Made by a program: the position numbers and the translations under genes
Assembly (NCBI GenBank): GCA_942493375.1
Contig: OW818698.1
Coordinates: 1,364,001-1,428,000, forward strand
Reading direction: 5' to 3'
Source: G942493375 sp942493375
GTDB lineage: Bacteria; Armatimonadota; UBA5829
DNA: 64,000 nucleotides
Shown: piece by piece, positions 16,206-25,561 of the stretch
How the letters are laid out: the number at the start of each line of letters is the position of its first letter
Numbering within the stretch: the first letter of the stretch is position 1
The notes under the pieces: generated by a model
Told to the model about the DNA's origin: nothing
What the model saw: only the letters and a program-made list of their open reading frames with translations
The model's database searches: none

Positions 16206-19121
16206 TCACAAATCCTTTCTCGTTGGTGAAAAGACTACTATTGCAGCATCATCCTGCAGTTGCCCACCGGCGTGCTGCGTGGCTGCCTCCAACAATCCTG
16301 CTGCAATTTCCTTCAATGGCTTCTCTCGATGCTTCGTTATGAAATCAATCAACCCTTCCTGGCTGAATTGCACAGAATCTGGAGTTCTTGCTTCTATGAT
16401 GCCATCAGTAACCATCACAACAATATCTTCAGAATCCAACGAGCGACAAGATTCATCGTAAGTAACTCCAGGCATAATCCCCAAAGGTATTCCCCCGATA
16501 TCCTTCAACTCATAACAACCGCTCCTACAGCTGACAATAGGTGGTTCCTGGCCAGCGCTAGAGTAGGTAATTGTACCTGCCTTTGGGTCTAATACCGCAA
16601 AGAATGCCGTCAGCAACTGACAGTCATCACCTATGTCCCTGCTAAGAGCTTCATTAGTAAGCGTCATGACCCTGGCAGGACTGGGATCCAGAAAGGCATA
16701 GCTGCGAACAGAATGCCGGGCAGATGCAACTCTTATCGCGGCAGCTAGACCCTTACCAACGACATCTCCCAGAAGCACTGCGAGTCTTCCATCACCAAGA
16801 TCAAAGATGTCATAAAAATCTCCACCAATCTCAGCTTCTCTAAGAGCTGGACGATACATAACTGCAATCTCGTAGTCGTGCATATCCGAAATGATTTCGG
16901 TGGGAAGAACCGCACGTTGAAGAACTTCAGCAATATGACGCTCACGAGCCAGGAGTTCCTCTCGCTGATGCTCGAACTCAACCAGATCTGCTACATCCCT
17001 AAATGACAAGGCAGCTCCTAGTATCTCACCCTTGGGATCTCGAACAGGAGAAGCGCTCATAGTGACCACAGATTTTTTCCATTGTGTAACCATCTTGAAT
17101 CGTAAGTCACTGGTCGTTTTGCCCATAAGCACAAGTTGAGACGGGTATTCTTCTATCGGAATCGGTTTACCATTAAGTTTTTGAAGACTGTAAAGTGTAG
17201 TCCATGTATCAAATGCCAATTCTCGTGTGATACCCAGGAGCCGCAAGGCGGAGTCGTTTATAGCAATTAGTTTACGGTTTTTATCGAACAGGATTATCCC
17301 ATCTGCCATACTGGAGATAAAGGCTTCCAATTCCCACAACCGTCGCTCAGCTTCAGCTTTGGTCTCCATCAACTCTTGTTCTATCTGTTTGCGTTCACTA
17401 ACATCCGTAATCGACATCATTGTTCCGATGATATTACCCAGAGGACCTCGCATTGGTGATACATTTACCGACAATGTCACAACTCTACCATCAGGACGTG
17501 TAATTGTCGATTCTATGCCAGTGGAGATCTGTCCGGTAACCAGGACTTGGTTGAATGGCGCATCTTCTTCTGACATAGGAGTTCCATCAGGATATGTAAA
17601 GATCCAATTGCGAGTGCTGCATATTTGACCAGTCAGCTCCTTGCGTGTAGTTCCCAGTATTTTCAGAGCTATCTCATTAACGAATACAATCTGTCCCTTG
17701 ATGTCAATATTCATTATGCCATCTGGTATTGTGCCCAGAATACGGTGCAATCTTTCATGGCTATCCCGAAGCGCTTCTTCTGCCTGCTTTCTTTCTGTTA
17801 TATCATGCCAAACTGTAACAGCACCCAGTATCTGGTCACCTACTCTAAGCGGTGTGGAAGAAGTCTCCAGTGCCATGTCTTTGCCATCGAGTCTGGTTAC
17901 CAGGAAGTGTTGGCCGTTTGTAACCTCATCCTGCAGTGCACGAGGCGTTGGTTGTTCCTCGAATCGGAATGGGCGTCCATCAAGCCAACGGCAATATGTT
18001 TGCTCAATAACCTCGCGGACATTCAAACCTACCGGATCAAAACCAAATATCGAAATAAAGGCTGGATTAACCCGCTGCACATTCATACTGGTATCGTATG
18101 TAATGACTACATCTTGAATTGCAGATAACACTGCACTCAGTTCGGCGTTATTCTTCTGCAATTGAGCCAGAAATAACTCTCGCTCTTCCTCTACCTGTCT
18201 GCGCTGGGTTATATCTTCCAGGTAGACAGATAAACCGCCCGTTGAAGGGAACGCGCGGAATTGAATCCAACTATCGGACTCCTGATAATATTCGTCGAAC
18301 ACTACCGGCACTTGCTCTGCTACAGCTTTTTTATAATTAGCTGATGTTTGCGTTTCAATAAGGTATGGGAACTCCTCCCACAGCTTCTTCCCCAGTAGCT
18401 CATCTCTTGTTTTTCCTGTTACGAGACGAAGCTGTTTATCTGCTTCAGGATTGATGTAAATATACCGCCAGTCGGAGTCGAACGCCACAAATCCATCACC
18501 GATGCTCTCCAGGATACTGACTACCTGCTGTTCGGATTGGGCAAGTTCCTTTGTACGTTCAATCACCATTTCTTCGAGGTGTTCGCGATATAGCTGCAAT
18601 TCGTCTTCAGTGCGTTTGTGTTCAGTCAGATCAGTCACAACCGCAGAGACAGATGGTCCATTCTCGGTATCCAGTTTACCAATGGAGAGAGCAGTAGGAA
18701 TTGATCCCAAAATGGTGTGTTTGAGGCTTATTTCATTTCTGCTGCTGTGTATGTTTGCCCGGTTCAGCATGTGTTTGAGGTGTTCCACATCACTATCGGC
18801 TATAAAGTCATATATAGACCGACCAAGCACCTCATAGATCGGTGTACCAAGCATAGCAGCAAATGTGCGGTTACTGTATAGAATAATACCAGCTGGTGAA
18901 AGGATCAGAGCTCCCTCATTCATTGCCTCAACCAGGATGCGGTAAGTGTGTTCGGCCCCGGTCAGTGTGTAGATCTGCTCACCCTCTGGACCTGAGACGA
19001 CGACAGCATCAACTTCTCCACTTCTGATAGCACGGATAGCATCCTCCGCCTCTTCCAACCGTGCGAGAAGTTCTGTATTCTCTGCGAGAACTTCTTCAAG
19101 TGTTCTGGTTATTTCAGCCAA
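16206..19121 (-). CDS. multi-PAS SpoIIE-type (PP2C) phosphatase, Kai operon output
   Basis: 971 residues from a TTG start; GAGG sits 9 bases upstream, inside the end of the kaiB gene. An N-terminal helix with EDAIRAIRSGEVDAVVV precedes five PAS domains (about 60-165, 200-310, 325-445, 455-575, 590-710), each with the DG(I/F)-NxxxxxxLG pattern. The C-terminal 230 residues are an RsbU/SpoIIE phosphatase with metal-binding motifs GGDFYDIF, LLGDVVGKGLAA, MVTDGIIEA and LQDDAAIVVF. No histidine kinase or receiver is present. RsbU-type phosphatases dephosphorylate anti-sigma-antagonist proteins. As the last gene of the kaiC-kaiB-kaiB operon (11-base gap) it is the likely output enzyme. Confidence 0.88.
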   Translation of the reverse strand: MAEITRTLEEVLAENTELLARLEEAEDAIRAIRSGEVDAVVVSGPEGEQIYTLTGAEHTYRILVEAMNEGALILSPAGIILYSNRTFAAMLGTPIYEVLGRSIYDFIADSDVEHLKHMLNRANIHSSRNEISLKHTILGSIPTALSIGKLDTENGPSVSAVVTDLTEHKRTEDELQLYREHLEEMVIERTKELAQSEQQVVSILESIGDGFVAFDSDWRYIYINPEADKQLRLVTGKTRDELLGKKLWEEFPYLIETQTSANYKKAVAEQVPVVFDEYYQESDSWIQFRAFPSTGGLSVYLEDITQRRQVEEERELFLAQLQKNNAELSAVLSAIQDVVITYDTSMNVQRVNPAFISIFGFDPVGLNVREVIEQTYCRWLDGRPFRFEEQPTPRALQDEVTNGQHFLVTRLDGKDMALETSSTPLRVGDQILGAVTVWHDITERKQAEEALRDSHERLHRILGTIPDGIMNIDIKGQIVFVNEIALKILGTTRKELTGQICSTRNWIFTYPDGTPMSEEDAPFNQVLVTGQISTGIESTITRPDGRVVTLSVNVSPMRGPLGNIIGTMMSITDVSERKQIEQELMETKAEAERRLWELEAFISSMADGIILFDKNRKLIAINDSALRLLGITRELAFDTWTTLYSLQKLNGKPIPIEEYPSQLVLMGKTTSDLRFKMVTQWKKSVVTMSASPVRDPKGEILGAALSFRDVADLVEFEHQREELLARERHIAEVLQRAVLPTEIISDMHDYEIAVMYRPALREAEIGGDFYDIFDLGDGRLAVLLGDVVGKGLAAAIRVASARHSVRSYAFLDPSPARVMTLTNEALSRDIGDDCQLLTAFFAVLDPKAGTITYSSAGQEPPIVSCRSGCYELKDIGGIPLGIMPGVTYDESCRSLDSEDIVVMVTDGIIEARTPDSVQFSQEGLIDFITKHREKPLKEIAAGLLEAATQHAGGQLQDDAAIVVFSPTRKDL

Positions 19122-19132
19122 GGGTAATTACC

Positions 19133-19483
19133 TCAATCTTTGATTGCCCTTTGATGCAAATTCAGGCCAACCAAAACCTTCTCCGTATCTGAAAGGTCAC
19201 CGATAACCCTCCTCAGAGGTGCCGGAAGTTTCTTTATGAGTACAGGCACAGCAAATAACTGTTCACCTTTTGCTCGCTCAGGCTCCTGATATATATCAAC
19301 AATCTCAAGGTCATATCGGCCTTTGAGCTCATTGTCACAAATCTTCTTAATGTTTGCTATGGCTCTGATGGACTTTGGTGTCTCTCCTGCTACATAAAGG
19401 CATAGAAGATAGTGTTCATTATCTGCTTCTGATAGACTCTCTTCAAGTTCTTTCGAAATATCTCTTGGCACTTCATTTCCCAC
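19133..19483 (-). CDS. kaiB: KaiB-like protein (second copy)
   Basis: 116 residues from a GTG at 19483; a TTG at 19489 is possible but only 3 bases from the GGAGG. CLYVAGETPKSIRAIANIKK, YDLEIVDIYQEPERAKGEQL, FAVPVLIKKLPAPLRRVIGD and LSDTEKVLVGLN follow the KaiB thioredoxin-like fold throughout. KaiB binds the CI ring of phosphorylated KaiC and is known for switching folds. A ~25-residue acidic N-terminal extension precedes the domain. It is paralogous to 19590..19925 and lies between that gene and the PAS-phosphatase in one operon. Confidence 0.88.
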   Translation of the reverse strand: MGNEVPRDISKELEESLSEADNEHYLLCLYVAGETPKSIRAIANIKKICDNELKGRYDLEIVDIYQEPERAKGEQLFAVPVLIKKLPAPLRRVIGDLSDTEKVLVGLNLHQRAIKD

Positions 19484-19589
19484 TGGCAATTACCTCCAAG
19501 GGTAGTCAGTCCTAAGCCCTAAGTTGGGAGGGCATCTCATTCGTATATAAACCAAACCTGATTAATAGTCATTCACTCCATGAGGTTTC

Positions 19590-19925
19590 CTATAAAGGAG
19601 GAACTGGCTGGATATCCAATCCCACCAGCACACGTTCAGCATTCGACAGATCACCGATTATCTTTTTTATCGGCTCAGGAAGGCTACGGACAAGTGTTGG
19701 CACTGCAAAAATCTGGTCGCCTTTTGCAAGCTTTGGATTCTCTACCAGGTCTATTACCTCAATGGCATACTGTCCAGCGAGATGTTGCTCACATATCTTC
19801 TTAAGGTTGGCAAAAGCAGTCCTTGACTTAGGTGTCTGCCCAGCCACATAAAGACGTAGATTCCACTTCTTCTGTGGATCCGGATCTACAGTATCATTCT
19901 GAACTTCAACATCATCCTGATTCAC
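19590..19925 (-). CDS. kaiB: KaiB-like protein (first copy)
   Basis: 111 residues from a GTG at 19925 preceded by GGAGG at 5 bases; the frame is open to a TTG at 19961. LRLYVAGQTPKSRTAFANLK, YAIEVIDLVENPKLAKGDQI, FAVPTLVRSLPEPIKKIIGD and LSNAERVLVGLD match KaiB. Its N-terminal extension is acidic (QDDVEVQNDTVDPD). Two different KaiB copies next to one KaiC suggest that they compete for, or act at different phases of, the same KaiC. It lies 93 bases after kaiC and 106 bases before the second copy. Confidence 0.9.
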   Translation of the reverse strand: MNQDDVEVQNDTVDPDPQKKWNLRLYVAGQTPKSRTAFANLKKICEQHLAGQYAIEVIDLVENPKLAKGDQIFAVPTLVRSLPEPIKKIIGDLSNAERVLVGLDIQPVPPL

Positions 19926-20018
19926 TTCATCCTCCAGGTAATAGTGCTTCCAATTATACAATTCTACTGAACATAGTCATAAATACAGATATCAATGCAT
20001 TACAATTTATCTGCTGTT

Positions 20019-21701
20019 TTATATAGTCTTATTCCGATGATTTCGTGTCAGCAATACAGTCTGCTGAGTGTTGGTCTGGGCGACATATTGTTTTGCCTCT
20101 GCTTCAGCAGTTTCAAACTCCACCCTGATTGCTGCTATCTTTGCTTCCATAAGGCTGCGTTTCTGGTCGAGTATACGCAGTGTGTTCTCATTATCCTGTT
20201 CCAGGGCAAGTATTGCTTGTTCATCCTGTGCCTGTTGAAGCTCTCTGGTTGTCCCTGTCATTAATCCACCCGGGCCAATATAGGCCTGAGTCAGTTTTAT
20301 ACCGTTATTTGTCAGCAGGAACTCCCGAATCCGGTTGGTATGGGCCATACCACGCGATTTGAGAACAAATAGCCCCCGGTTTCGTTCGCCATCTGACTCA
20401 AGATTTCTGACAGTAATCCAGGTATCCATGAGAGATGAGATTCCCATCTCCCGGCTCTCTGAGGCCATTTCTCCACCAGTCAGACTTGTAAATATTGCAG
20501 TTATTCCATTTGACTTAATATAGTCAATCAAACGTGTCAGCATCGCCCTGGCTTCTTCTGTCTCACCAGCACTTATAAGGTTAGATATTGGATCCACAGC
20601 AATGATAGATGGATTGGTATCGCAGATGAGCTTTATCATTGATGCAAGATGTGTCTCAAGGCCATATTGTGTTGGACGGATCGCATGAAAAAGCAGGTTT
20701 CCATTCTTTTGCCAGGGTTCAAGGTCGATGCCTATAGAACTCATATTACGCATTAATTGATTGGGAGACTCTTCGAAAGCAAAATAAATGCATGTTTCAT
20801 TACACTTGCAAGCCGCTTCTATAAAGCTTGCAGCTATGCTGGTCTTGCCAGTTCCGGCTGTTCCGGTGACAAGGACACTTGTAGCGCGGTAATACCCGTC
20901 TCCTCCCATCATTTCATCAAGTTCCGGAATACCCGTAGAAACATGTTCCGCAGAAACCTGGTGATGGAGTGAAAGCGTGGTTATAGGTAAGACTGAAATG
21001 CCATCTCCGGCTATTATGAATGGAAACTCATTGGTTGCATGCTGCGAGCCCCGGTATTTTAGAATGCGAAGCCTGCGGGTGGCAATTTGTCCCTGCATGC
21101 GATGATCAAGCACGATAACACAATCAGCTACATATTCTTCAAGACCATATCGAGTTAATGCTCCCTCACTTCCGCGTTCTCCGGTGACAATTGCTGTTAC
21201 ACCCTTATCTTTCAAGAACCGGAACAGACGCCGCAGCTCAGCACGCAGTATGGCAACATTGGATAATCCTGAAAAGAGCACTTCAATGGTATCAAGGACA
21301 ACTCGTTTAGCACCAATAGTATCTATGGCATCAGCGAGGCGTATAAACAGGGCTTCAAGGTCGTATTCCCCGGTCTCCTCTATCTCGCTGCGCTCGATAT
21401 AGATATAATCTATGATGAGTTTGTTTTCTTCTTCAAGCTTTTTAAGATCGTATCCGCGTGAAGCAAAGTTTGCAGCCAGATCGTTTTCATTCTCTTCAAA
21501 TGCAATGAATACACCTGGTTCGTTATACTCTGTAGCTCCTCTGACCAGGAACTCCATCGCCAGCATCGTCTTTCCTGAACCTGCACTTCCGGTGATGAGA
21601 GTTGGTCTGCCTTTTGGAAGACCACCAAAAGTAATTTCATCAAAACCTTGTATACCTGTCAGCGTCTTTGGCAGTAATACCCCCATATGTTCCTCAATCA
21701 T
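20019..21701 (-). CDS. kaiC: KaiC-like double-RecA circadian clock ATPase
   Basis: 560 residues from the ATG at 21701 (GGGAG at 9 bases); a further ATG lies at 21719. Two RecA-like domains each have Walker A (GSAGSGKT about 38-45; GTAGTGKT about 280-287), the paired catalytic glutamates (FEEN about 69; FEES about 310) and a Walker B Asp (RVVLDT; IIAVDP). The CII autophosphorylation loop reads MGISSLMDTW, that is Ser-Ser where cyanobacterial KaiC has Ser431-Thr432. The final ~75 residues are not the KaiA-binding tail but a predicted coiled coil (ELQQAQDEQAILALEQDNEN onward). First gene of the kai operon; no kaiA is present. Confidence 0.92.
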   Translation of the reverse strand: MIEEHMGVLLPKTLTGIQGFDEITFGGLPKGRPTLITGSAGSGKTMLAMEFLVRGATEYNEPGVFIAFEENENDLAANFASRGYDLKKLEEENKLIIDYIYIERSEIEETGEYDLEALFIRLADAIDTIGAKRVVLDTIEVLFSGLSNVAILRAELRRLFRFLKDKGVTAIVTGERGSEGALTRYGLEEYVADCVIVLDHRMQGQIATRRLRILKYRGSQHATNEFPFIIAGDGISVLPITTLSLHHQVSAEHVSTGIPELDEMMGGDGYYRATSVLVTGTAGTGKTSIAASFIEAACKCNETCIYFAFEESPNQLMRNMSSIGIDLEPWQKNGNLLFHAIRPTQYGLETHLASMIKLICDTNPSIIAVDPISNLISAGETEEARAMLTRLIDYIKSNGITAIFTSLTGGEMASESREMGISSLMDTWITVRNLESDGERNRGLFVLKSRGMAHTNRIREFLLTNNGIKLTQAYIGPGGLMTGTTRELQQAQDEQAILALEQDNENTLRILDQKRSLMEAKIAAIRVEFETAEAEAKQYVAQTNTQQTVLLTRNHRNKTI

Positions 21702-22104
21702 TACTATTGCTCCCGTCATTGATCTGATCGAATATGAATATCAACAATCAGTCTGTATTCATGTGGTTTATGGCAATTCCTTACTGCCTAATGCGAAATA
21801 CTTGTGTGAGTTACTTAACCAACTCTCAAAGAAATTGACTTTCAATCATATAGGAAACACTAATCTGGAAGCTAATATATCAATCTCTCTTATGTAGTAT
21901 TGAATCCGAACATAATGATACCCTAATGCATTATGACTAAAACCACTGGACAGCATGTAATTGATACAACTGCAGCGGACTAGATTACAGTTTCTGTGAT
22001 GAATTGTGATCGCGATGACAATAGTTGCGATATATGGGAAGGTGAATAAACAGGGCAAAACCACTGCAAGGGAAGACTATGCAGCCTTGCAGACAAAGTC
22101 TATT
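21702..22104. other. intergenic region upstream of the kai operon, no gene seen
   Basis: About 400 bases between the DUF1634 gene and kaiC, AT-rich for this window. I found no supportable ORF, repeat unit or convincing -35/-10 pair. The kai promoter should lie here on the minus strand, together with the end of the upstream transcript. Confidence 0.5.
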
Positions 22105-22452
22105 TTACCCTTTGCCTGAGAATAGCCCTACCAGCATCGCGGTTAATACAGCAATTGACACTATTACATATTTCCAGTCTTTGATAAATGCGAAGCTTGC
22201 GATTGCCATTGCTACTCTGGCAACCGGGGTCAGTATCAGGATGAACAGTCCAAGGCTCAGCCAGCCAGTAGCGTGGAACTTAGCTAATTCGAGTATAGCC
22301 AGGTGTGGTGGGAGGACGTGGAACTGGTGGTTTTGGGGGTAGAGGAACAACAAAACCAAGCCTACAACCAATAGTACAACACTGGTCAACATTCCATAAA
22401 GGAGAGTCAACATTAATGGTCGGTCTATGTCTTTGGTGATTTGTTTGAACAT
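22105..22452 (-). CDS. DUF1634 small membrane protein
   Basis: 115 residues with three hydrophobic segments (GMLTSVVLLVVGLVLLFLY, GWLSLGLFILILTPVARVAM, YVIVSIAVLTAMLVGLF). The arrangement and VLPPHLAILEL context fit DUF1634, a family regularly encoded beside TauE/SafE permeases. The ATG follows the upstream permease stop with no gap (TAG then ATG), so the pair is translationally coupled. It is probably an accessory subunit of the permease. Confidence 0.82.
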   Translation of the reverse strand: MFKQITKDIDRPLMLTLLYGMLTSVVLLVVGLVLLFLYPQNHQFHVLPPHLAILELAKFHATGWLSLGLFILILTPVARVAMAIASFAFIKDWKYVIVSIAVLTAMLVGLFSGKG

Positions 22453-23289
22453 CTATCCTGCCCCGCTCAAAGCTTTCCAGATCATCTGCACGGCCGTTAC
22501 AGCAATCATCCCAATAAACAGCCATGTCAGGACTTTGACGTTGACCTTGCGCGCCAGTCTTGTCCCAATCTGTGCACCCAATAACACTCCGAGCACACAC
22601 GGCGCGGTGACTGAAGGGTTGATCATACCCCTGGAGTAGTATATTAGTGCGCTGGTTGCAGCGGTTACACCTATCATAAAATTACTGGTTGCAATGGCTA
22701 CCCTCATAGGAACTCCCATCGCAAGCTTCATGACCGGAACTTTTATCAAGCCTCCGCCAACACCAAGCAGCCCGGAAATCGCCCCGGCAACCAGGCTGGC
22801 GCCCATCCCGGCAGGCATGTTGCGGACGGTATAGGGTGTGTAACCATTAGCTACATGCTCATCAATCTCATCTTGCGAAGCATCGGCTGGGAGCTGGATA
22901 TAGACTTCATCCAGCGCTCCTTTTTCCTTACCGGATTTGCGGATCATATTGTATGCAGTGTATATAAGAAGCGCAGTAAAGAGGATTCGCAATGCCGATG
23001 GGCTCAGATATGCAACAGTGAATCCACCTATCAACGCTCCGATAGTTGTCGCCATCTCCAGGACCATTCCTAGACGGACATTCACATAATGCTTTTCAAC
23101 ATAGACAACTGCAGCAGATGTGGAAGTAGCAACAACGGTCACAATGCTGGCAGCTATTGCCTCTTTCATGGGGACTTTAAAGATTAGCGTTAAAACCGGA
23201 ATAACGATCAAGCCGCCACCCAGACCGAGCATCGACCCAAAAGTACCGGCAACAATGGATGCGAGAAACATAATAAAGATAGCAAACAC
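22453..23289 (-). CDS. TauE/SafE family anion permease
   Basis: 278 residues from a GTG start with GGAG upstream. It has the two-fold repeat of this family: GSMLGLGGGLIVIPVL near the N-terminus and ISGLLGVGGGLIKVPVM in the second half, with about eight membrane helices and a soluble loop in between (QLPADASQDEIDEHVANG). TauE/SafE proteins export or import sulfite, sulfoacetate or related organosulfur anions across the inner membrane. Sulfated glycans might supply such anions here, but that is only context. Confidence 0.88.
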   Translation of the reverse strand: MFAIFIMFLASIVAGTFGSMLGLGGGLIVIPVLTLIFKVPMKEAIAASIVTVVATSTSAAVVYVEKHYVNVRLGMVLEMATTIGALIGGFTVAYLSPSALRILFTALLIYTAYNMIRKSGKEKGALDEVYIQLPADASQDEIDEHVANGYTPYTVRNMPAGMGASLVAGAISGLLGVGGGLIKVPVMKLAMGVPMRVAIATSNFMIGVTAATSALIYYSRGMINPSVTAPCVLGVLLGAQIGTRLARKVNVKVLTWLFIGMIAVTAVQMIWKALSGAG

Positions 23290-23423
23290 GAGAGATCTCC
23301 GGGGCTGGATAACGATTATACAGCGTGGACTAACTGATCCCAGTATACCTGTCGAAGGACGGCATGGTCAAACTGATTAGAACTCAACAAACTGCAAACC
23401 ATATCATCCTGAAGACCTTGTCA

Positions 23424-23556
23424 TTCTGAATGCAATGAAGAATCTGCTTTTACGATTATTGTAAACCTAACAGCAGATCCTTCATACTTCAGGATGATAA
23501 TGGTGATTCAGGATGACAATGGACGTAGGATGACAATGGCCGTAGGATGACAATAA
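23424..23556. repeat. inverted element plus 17-bp GATGACAAT tandem repeats
   Basis: TCATTCTGAATGCAATGAAG (23424 onward) and AGCAGATCCTTCATACTTC (23472 onward) form an imperfect inverted pair of about 27 bases. GATGACAAT then recurs at 23512, 23529 and 23546, an exact 17-base period. The same element family appears at 2069 and 33786. No gene lies in the 293-base spacer. Confidence 0.65.
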
Positions 23557-23582
23557 CCGCAAGATACAAATTGCCTGGAGCT

Positions 23583-23951
23583 CTACTTCCGGCCTTTACT
23601 GTCATTTTCTGAGATTCGATAGTCTATTATTTTCCGTATCAGATCATCCGGTATAGGTTTGTCCGGTTGAAATCTGATGGTGCCTTTACTTGTGCTGAAG
23701 TCCGACAGTTCATCAACGAAAACATCGATGGCTGACGAACTCCAGGGGTAGAGTGAACAATGATTCTTTGCTGCAGCAAATCCCAGAAGCATTCTGCCAT
23801 GAAGCCGAAAAGCGGGCATATGGTAGCTGATACACTCCTGCGCATCCGGTATTGTATCTATGATTATTTTGCGAAGCTTCTCAAGCGCCTCCCGCTTAGT
23901 ATCCGGAACAGATGCTAGATATTCGTCGATAGTCCTGGGTGTATCCGTCAT
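23583..23951 (-). CDS. DUF1801 / YdhG-like small protein
   Basis: 122 residues. TIDEYLASVPDTKREALEKL, IPDAQECISYHMPAFRLHGR, HCSLYPWSSSAI and GTIRFQPDKPIPDDLIRKII are the recognisable signature of the DUF1801 (YdhG/frataxin-like fold) family, whose members have been proposed to bind iron or small ligands. It stands alone between the permease pair and the glycoside hydrolase operon. AAAGGAG is 7 bases before ATG. Confidence 0.85.
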   Translation of the reverse strand: MTDTPRTIDEYLASVPDTKREALEKLRKIIIDTIPDAQECISYHMPAFRLHGRMLLGFAAAKNHCSLYPWSSSAIDVFVDELSDFSTSKGTIRFQPDKPIPDDLIRKIIDYRISENDSKGRK

Positions 23952-24005
23952 ATTTATACTCCTTTAGGTTTCAGCACATCATCGAACAACCGGGATTGAG
24001 GCTTG

Positions 24006-25526
24006 TCATATAGAACGACTGATGACATACACTCTCACTGCATATGGTGGGAGTTTTTCCTTTATCAATCCATTTTTTACCATAAGTTGCTCTTTGGTAA
24101 ACTTGTCTGTAATGCTAACCCACGGTGGTTTCACATTAAACTGAAAGAGCTGCTCAGTCTCTCCGATGTTGACTACTATCAGATAGCGTTTACCTCTACT
24201 TTTGCGTTCGAGAGCTATCAGATCTTCTGCACCGGGAATACTTATGCGCTCCCCTCCCGGTGCAAGGATCACCGGTTCCAGACTGTGCAGTTCAGCAACA
24301 AGCTTCTTCATTGGGATCCACAACGGGCTGCGTTCTATCCACCATATCTCACTGCCTGGACCTGCAACCGGTGCGTCAGAGCAGTAGGCATAAAACGATA
24401 TTCCGCGTGCACCACAAGCTATGGCCTGATAAGTCTGATTGCGCACCTGGTTGTAAGTGGGTAATGCCCATCCGCCATATCCGGCACTCTGGGCAAATGC
24501 ACCTACCACAGGCCAGACTGTTTTTCCTGGTCTAAGCGCATTTTGAGCTACGGTGGTGTAGTGAGACATGAATCTGAGCGTTGATTTCCATTCGGGTTTC
24601 CACCACGGTTCACTTCTCCACCATGGTTCAATGTCGCGCAGCGGGTAATCATCCACTGCTACAATGTCACACATGGCTCCCATCGAAGCAAACATACTAT
24701 TGTTATACTGCGATATCTGGACAGGATGATACGGGTCCAGGGTTGTCTTTACCTGGTCATAAAGAGCAGACAACCTCTGTACTGCTTCCATTGGTGGTTC
24801 GTCTTCCGTAGCCCAGCCTAGAATCGCAGGATGTTCGGCAAACTTTGGTATGTCGACTTCGGGATTCCGCGCAACTGCGATAGCTTTCAGATCATACTTT
24901 TCTGCAAGGTCAAGATATGGTTGGGCTTGGGTAAAGATCATAACAGTGTTATACCCGGCACTGGCGATATTGCGACACATCTGCTCATCACTCAACTCCG
25001 GACGACCCAGCCTGCGATTTTCGGTATTGACGAACAGATGGATAAACGCGTCTGCATGCCATATTCCGATAGGGAAGAACGGCTTGCCATTGATGCGGCA
25101 TATACCGTCCTTGTCCAGATATACTTCATTCTTACTCGGTGCTAACACAGTAATCGAAACTGAACTAAGAATGTTTGATTTATCACTCTCTCCGACAACA
25201 GCGACGGAATATTTACCTGTTTTGAGTTTGGATGCAGAGAACGTAACTGTATCCCCCGGATGAACTCCAGTCTTTGTTTGCAGCCACTTGCCCGAGGGAT
25301 CAGCTAGTCCGACAGTCAATTTCTCAGTGTAGTTATCGGAAGAAATGATCTTAACGCGGATAGCCTTATGCGGGGACGTGTGGAAGATCGCAGCACGATA
25401 TGCAGGCTCCACCAGTTCAAGACTTACCAAAGGAGACACCGCAGTCTCGCAGCATGCGGACGTAATAAATACCACAACCAACACAATACAAGTCCAAACC
25501 AGATTGTATATTCCGGACGACGTCAT
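24006..25526 (-). CDS. exported clan-A-like glycoside hydrolase
   Basis: 506 residues from MTSSGIYN (ATG 25526, preceded by AAAGGTGG); the longer frame to 25562 touches the upstream stop. A signal peptide ends at ITSACCE, possibly a lipoprotein site. Residues ~25-130 are a beta-sandwich, then GICRINGKPFFPIGIWHADA opens a TIM barrel of the GH2/GH42/GH5 type. ILGWATEDEPP contains the (D/N)EP acid/base-type motif; ACGARGISFYAYCSD is the second active-site strand. Same architecture as 48180..50168 and 52924..54915 but shorter. Third gene of the 30428-to-24006 operon. Confidence 0.68.
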   Translation of the reverse strand: MTSSGIYNLVWTCIVLVVVFITSACCETAVSPLVSLELVEPAYRAAIFHTSPHKAIRVKIISSDNYTEKLTVGLADPSGKWLQTKTGVHPGDTVTFSASKLKTGKYSVAVVGESDKSNILSSVSITVLAPSKNEVYLDKDGICRINGKPFFPIGIWHADAFIHLFVNTENRRLGRPELSDEQMCRNIASAGYNTVMIFTQAQPYLDLAEKYDLKAIAVARNPEVDIPKFAEHPAILGWATEDEPPMEAVQRLSALYDQVKTTLDPYHPVQISQYNNSMFASMGAMCDIVAVDDYPLRDIEPWWRSEPWWKPEWKSTLRFMSHYTTVAQNALRPGKTVWPVVGAFAQSAGYGGWALPTYNQVRNQTYQAIACGARGISFYAYCSDAPVAGPGSEIWWIERSPLWIPMKKLVAELHSLEPVILAPGGERISIPGAEDLIALERKSRGKRYLIVVNIGETEQLFQFNVKPPWVSITDKFTKEQLMVKNGLIKEKLPPYAVRVYVISRSI

Positions 25527-25561
25527 ACTTCCACCTTTTCTTCCACAGCAATATCCATGCA

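Noticed and set aside
17625..18128. Plus-strand frames of 158-167 codons inside the PAS-phosphatase gene
   Set aside because: They are antisense to well-conserved PAS domains and encode low-plausibility, cysteine-rich protein without recognisable domains.
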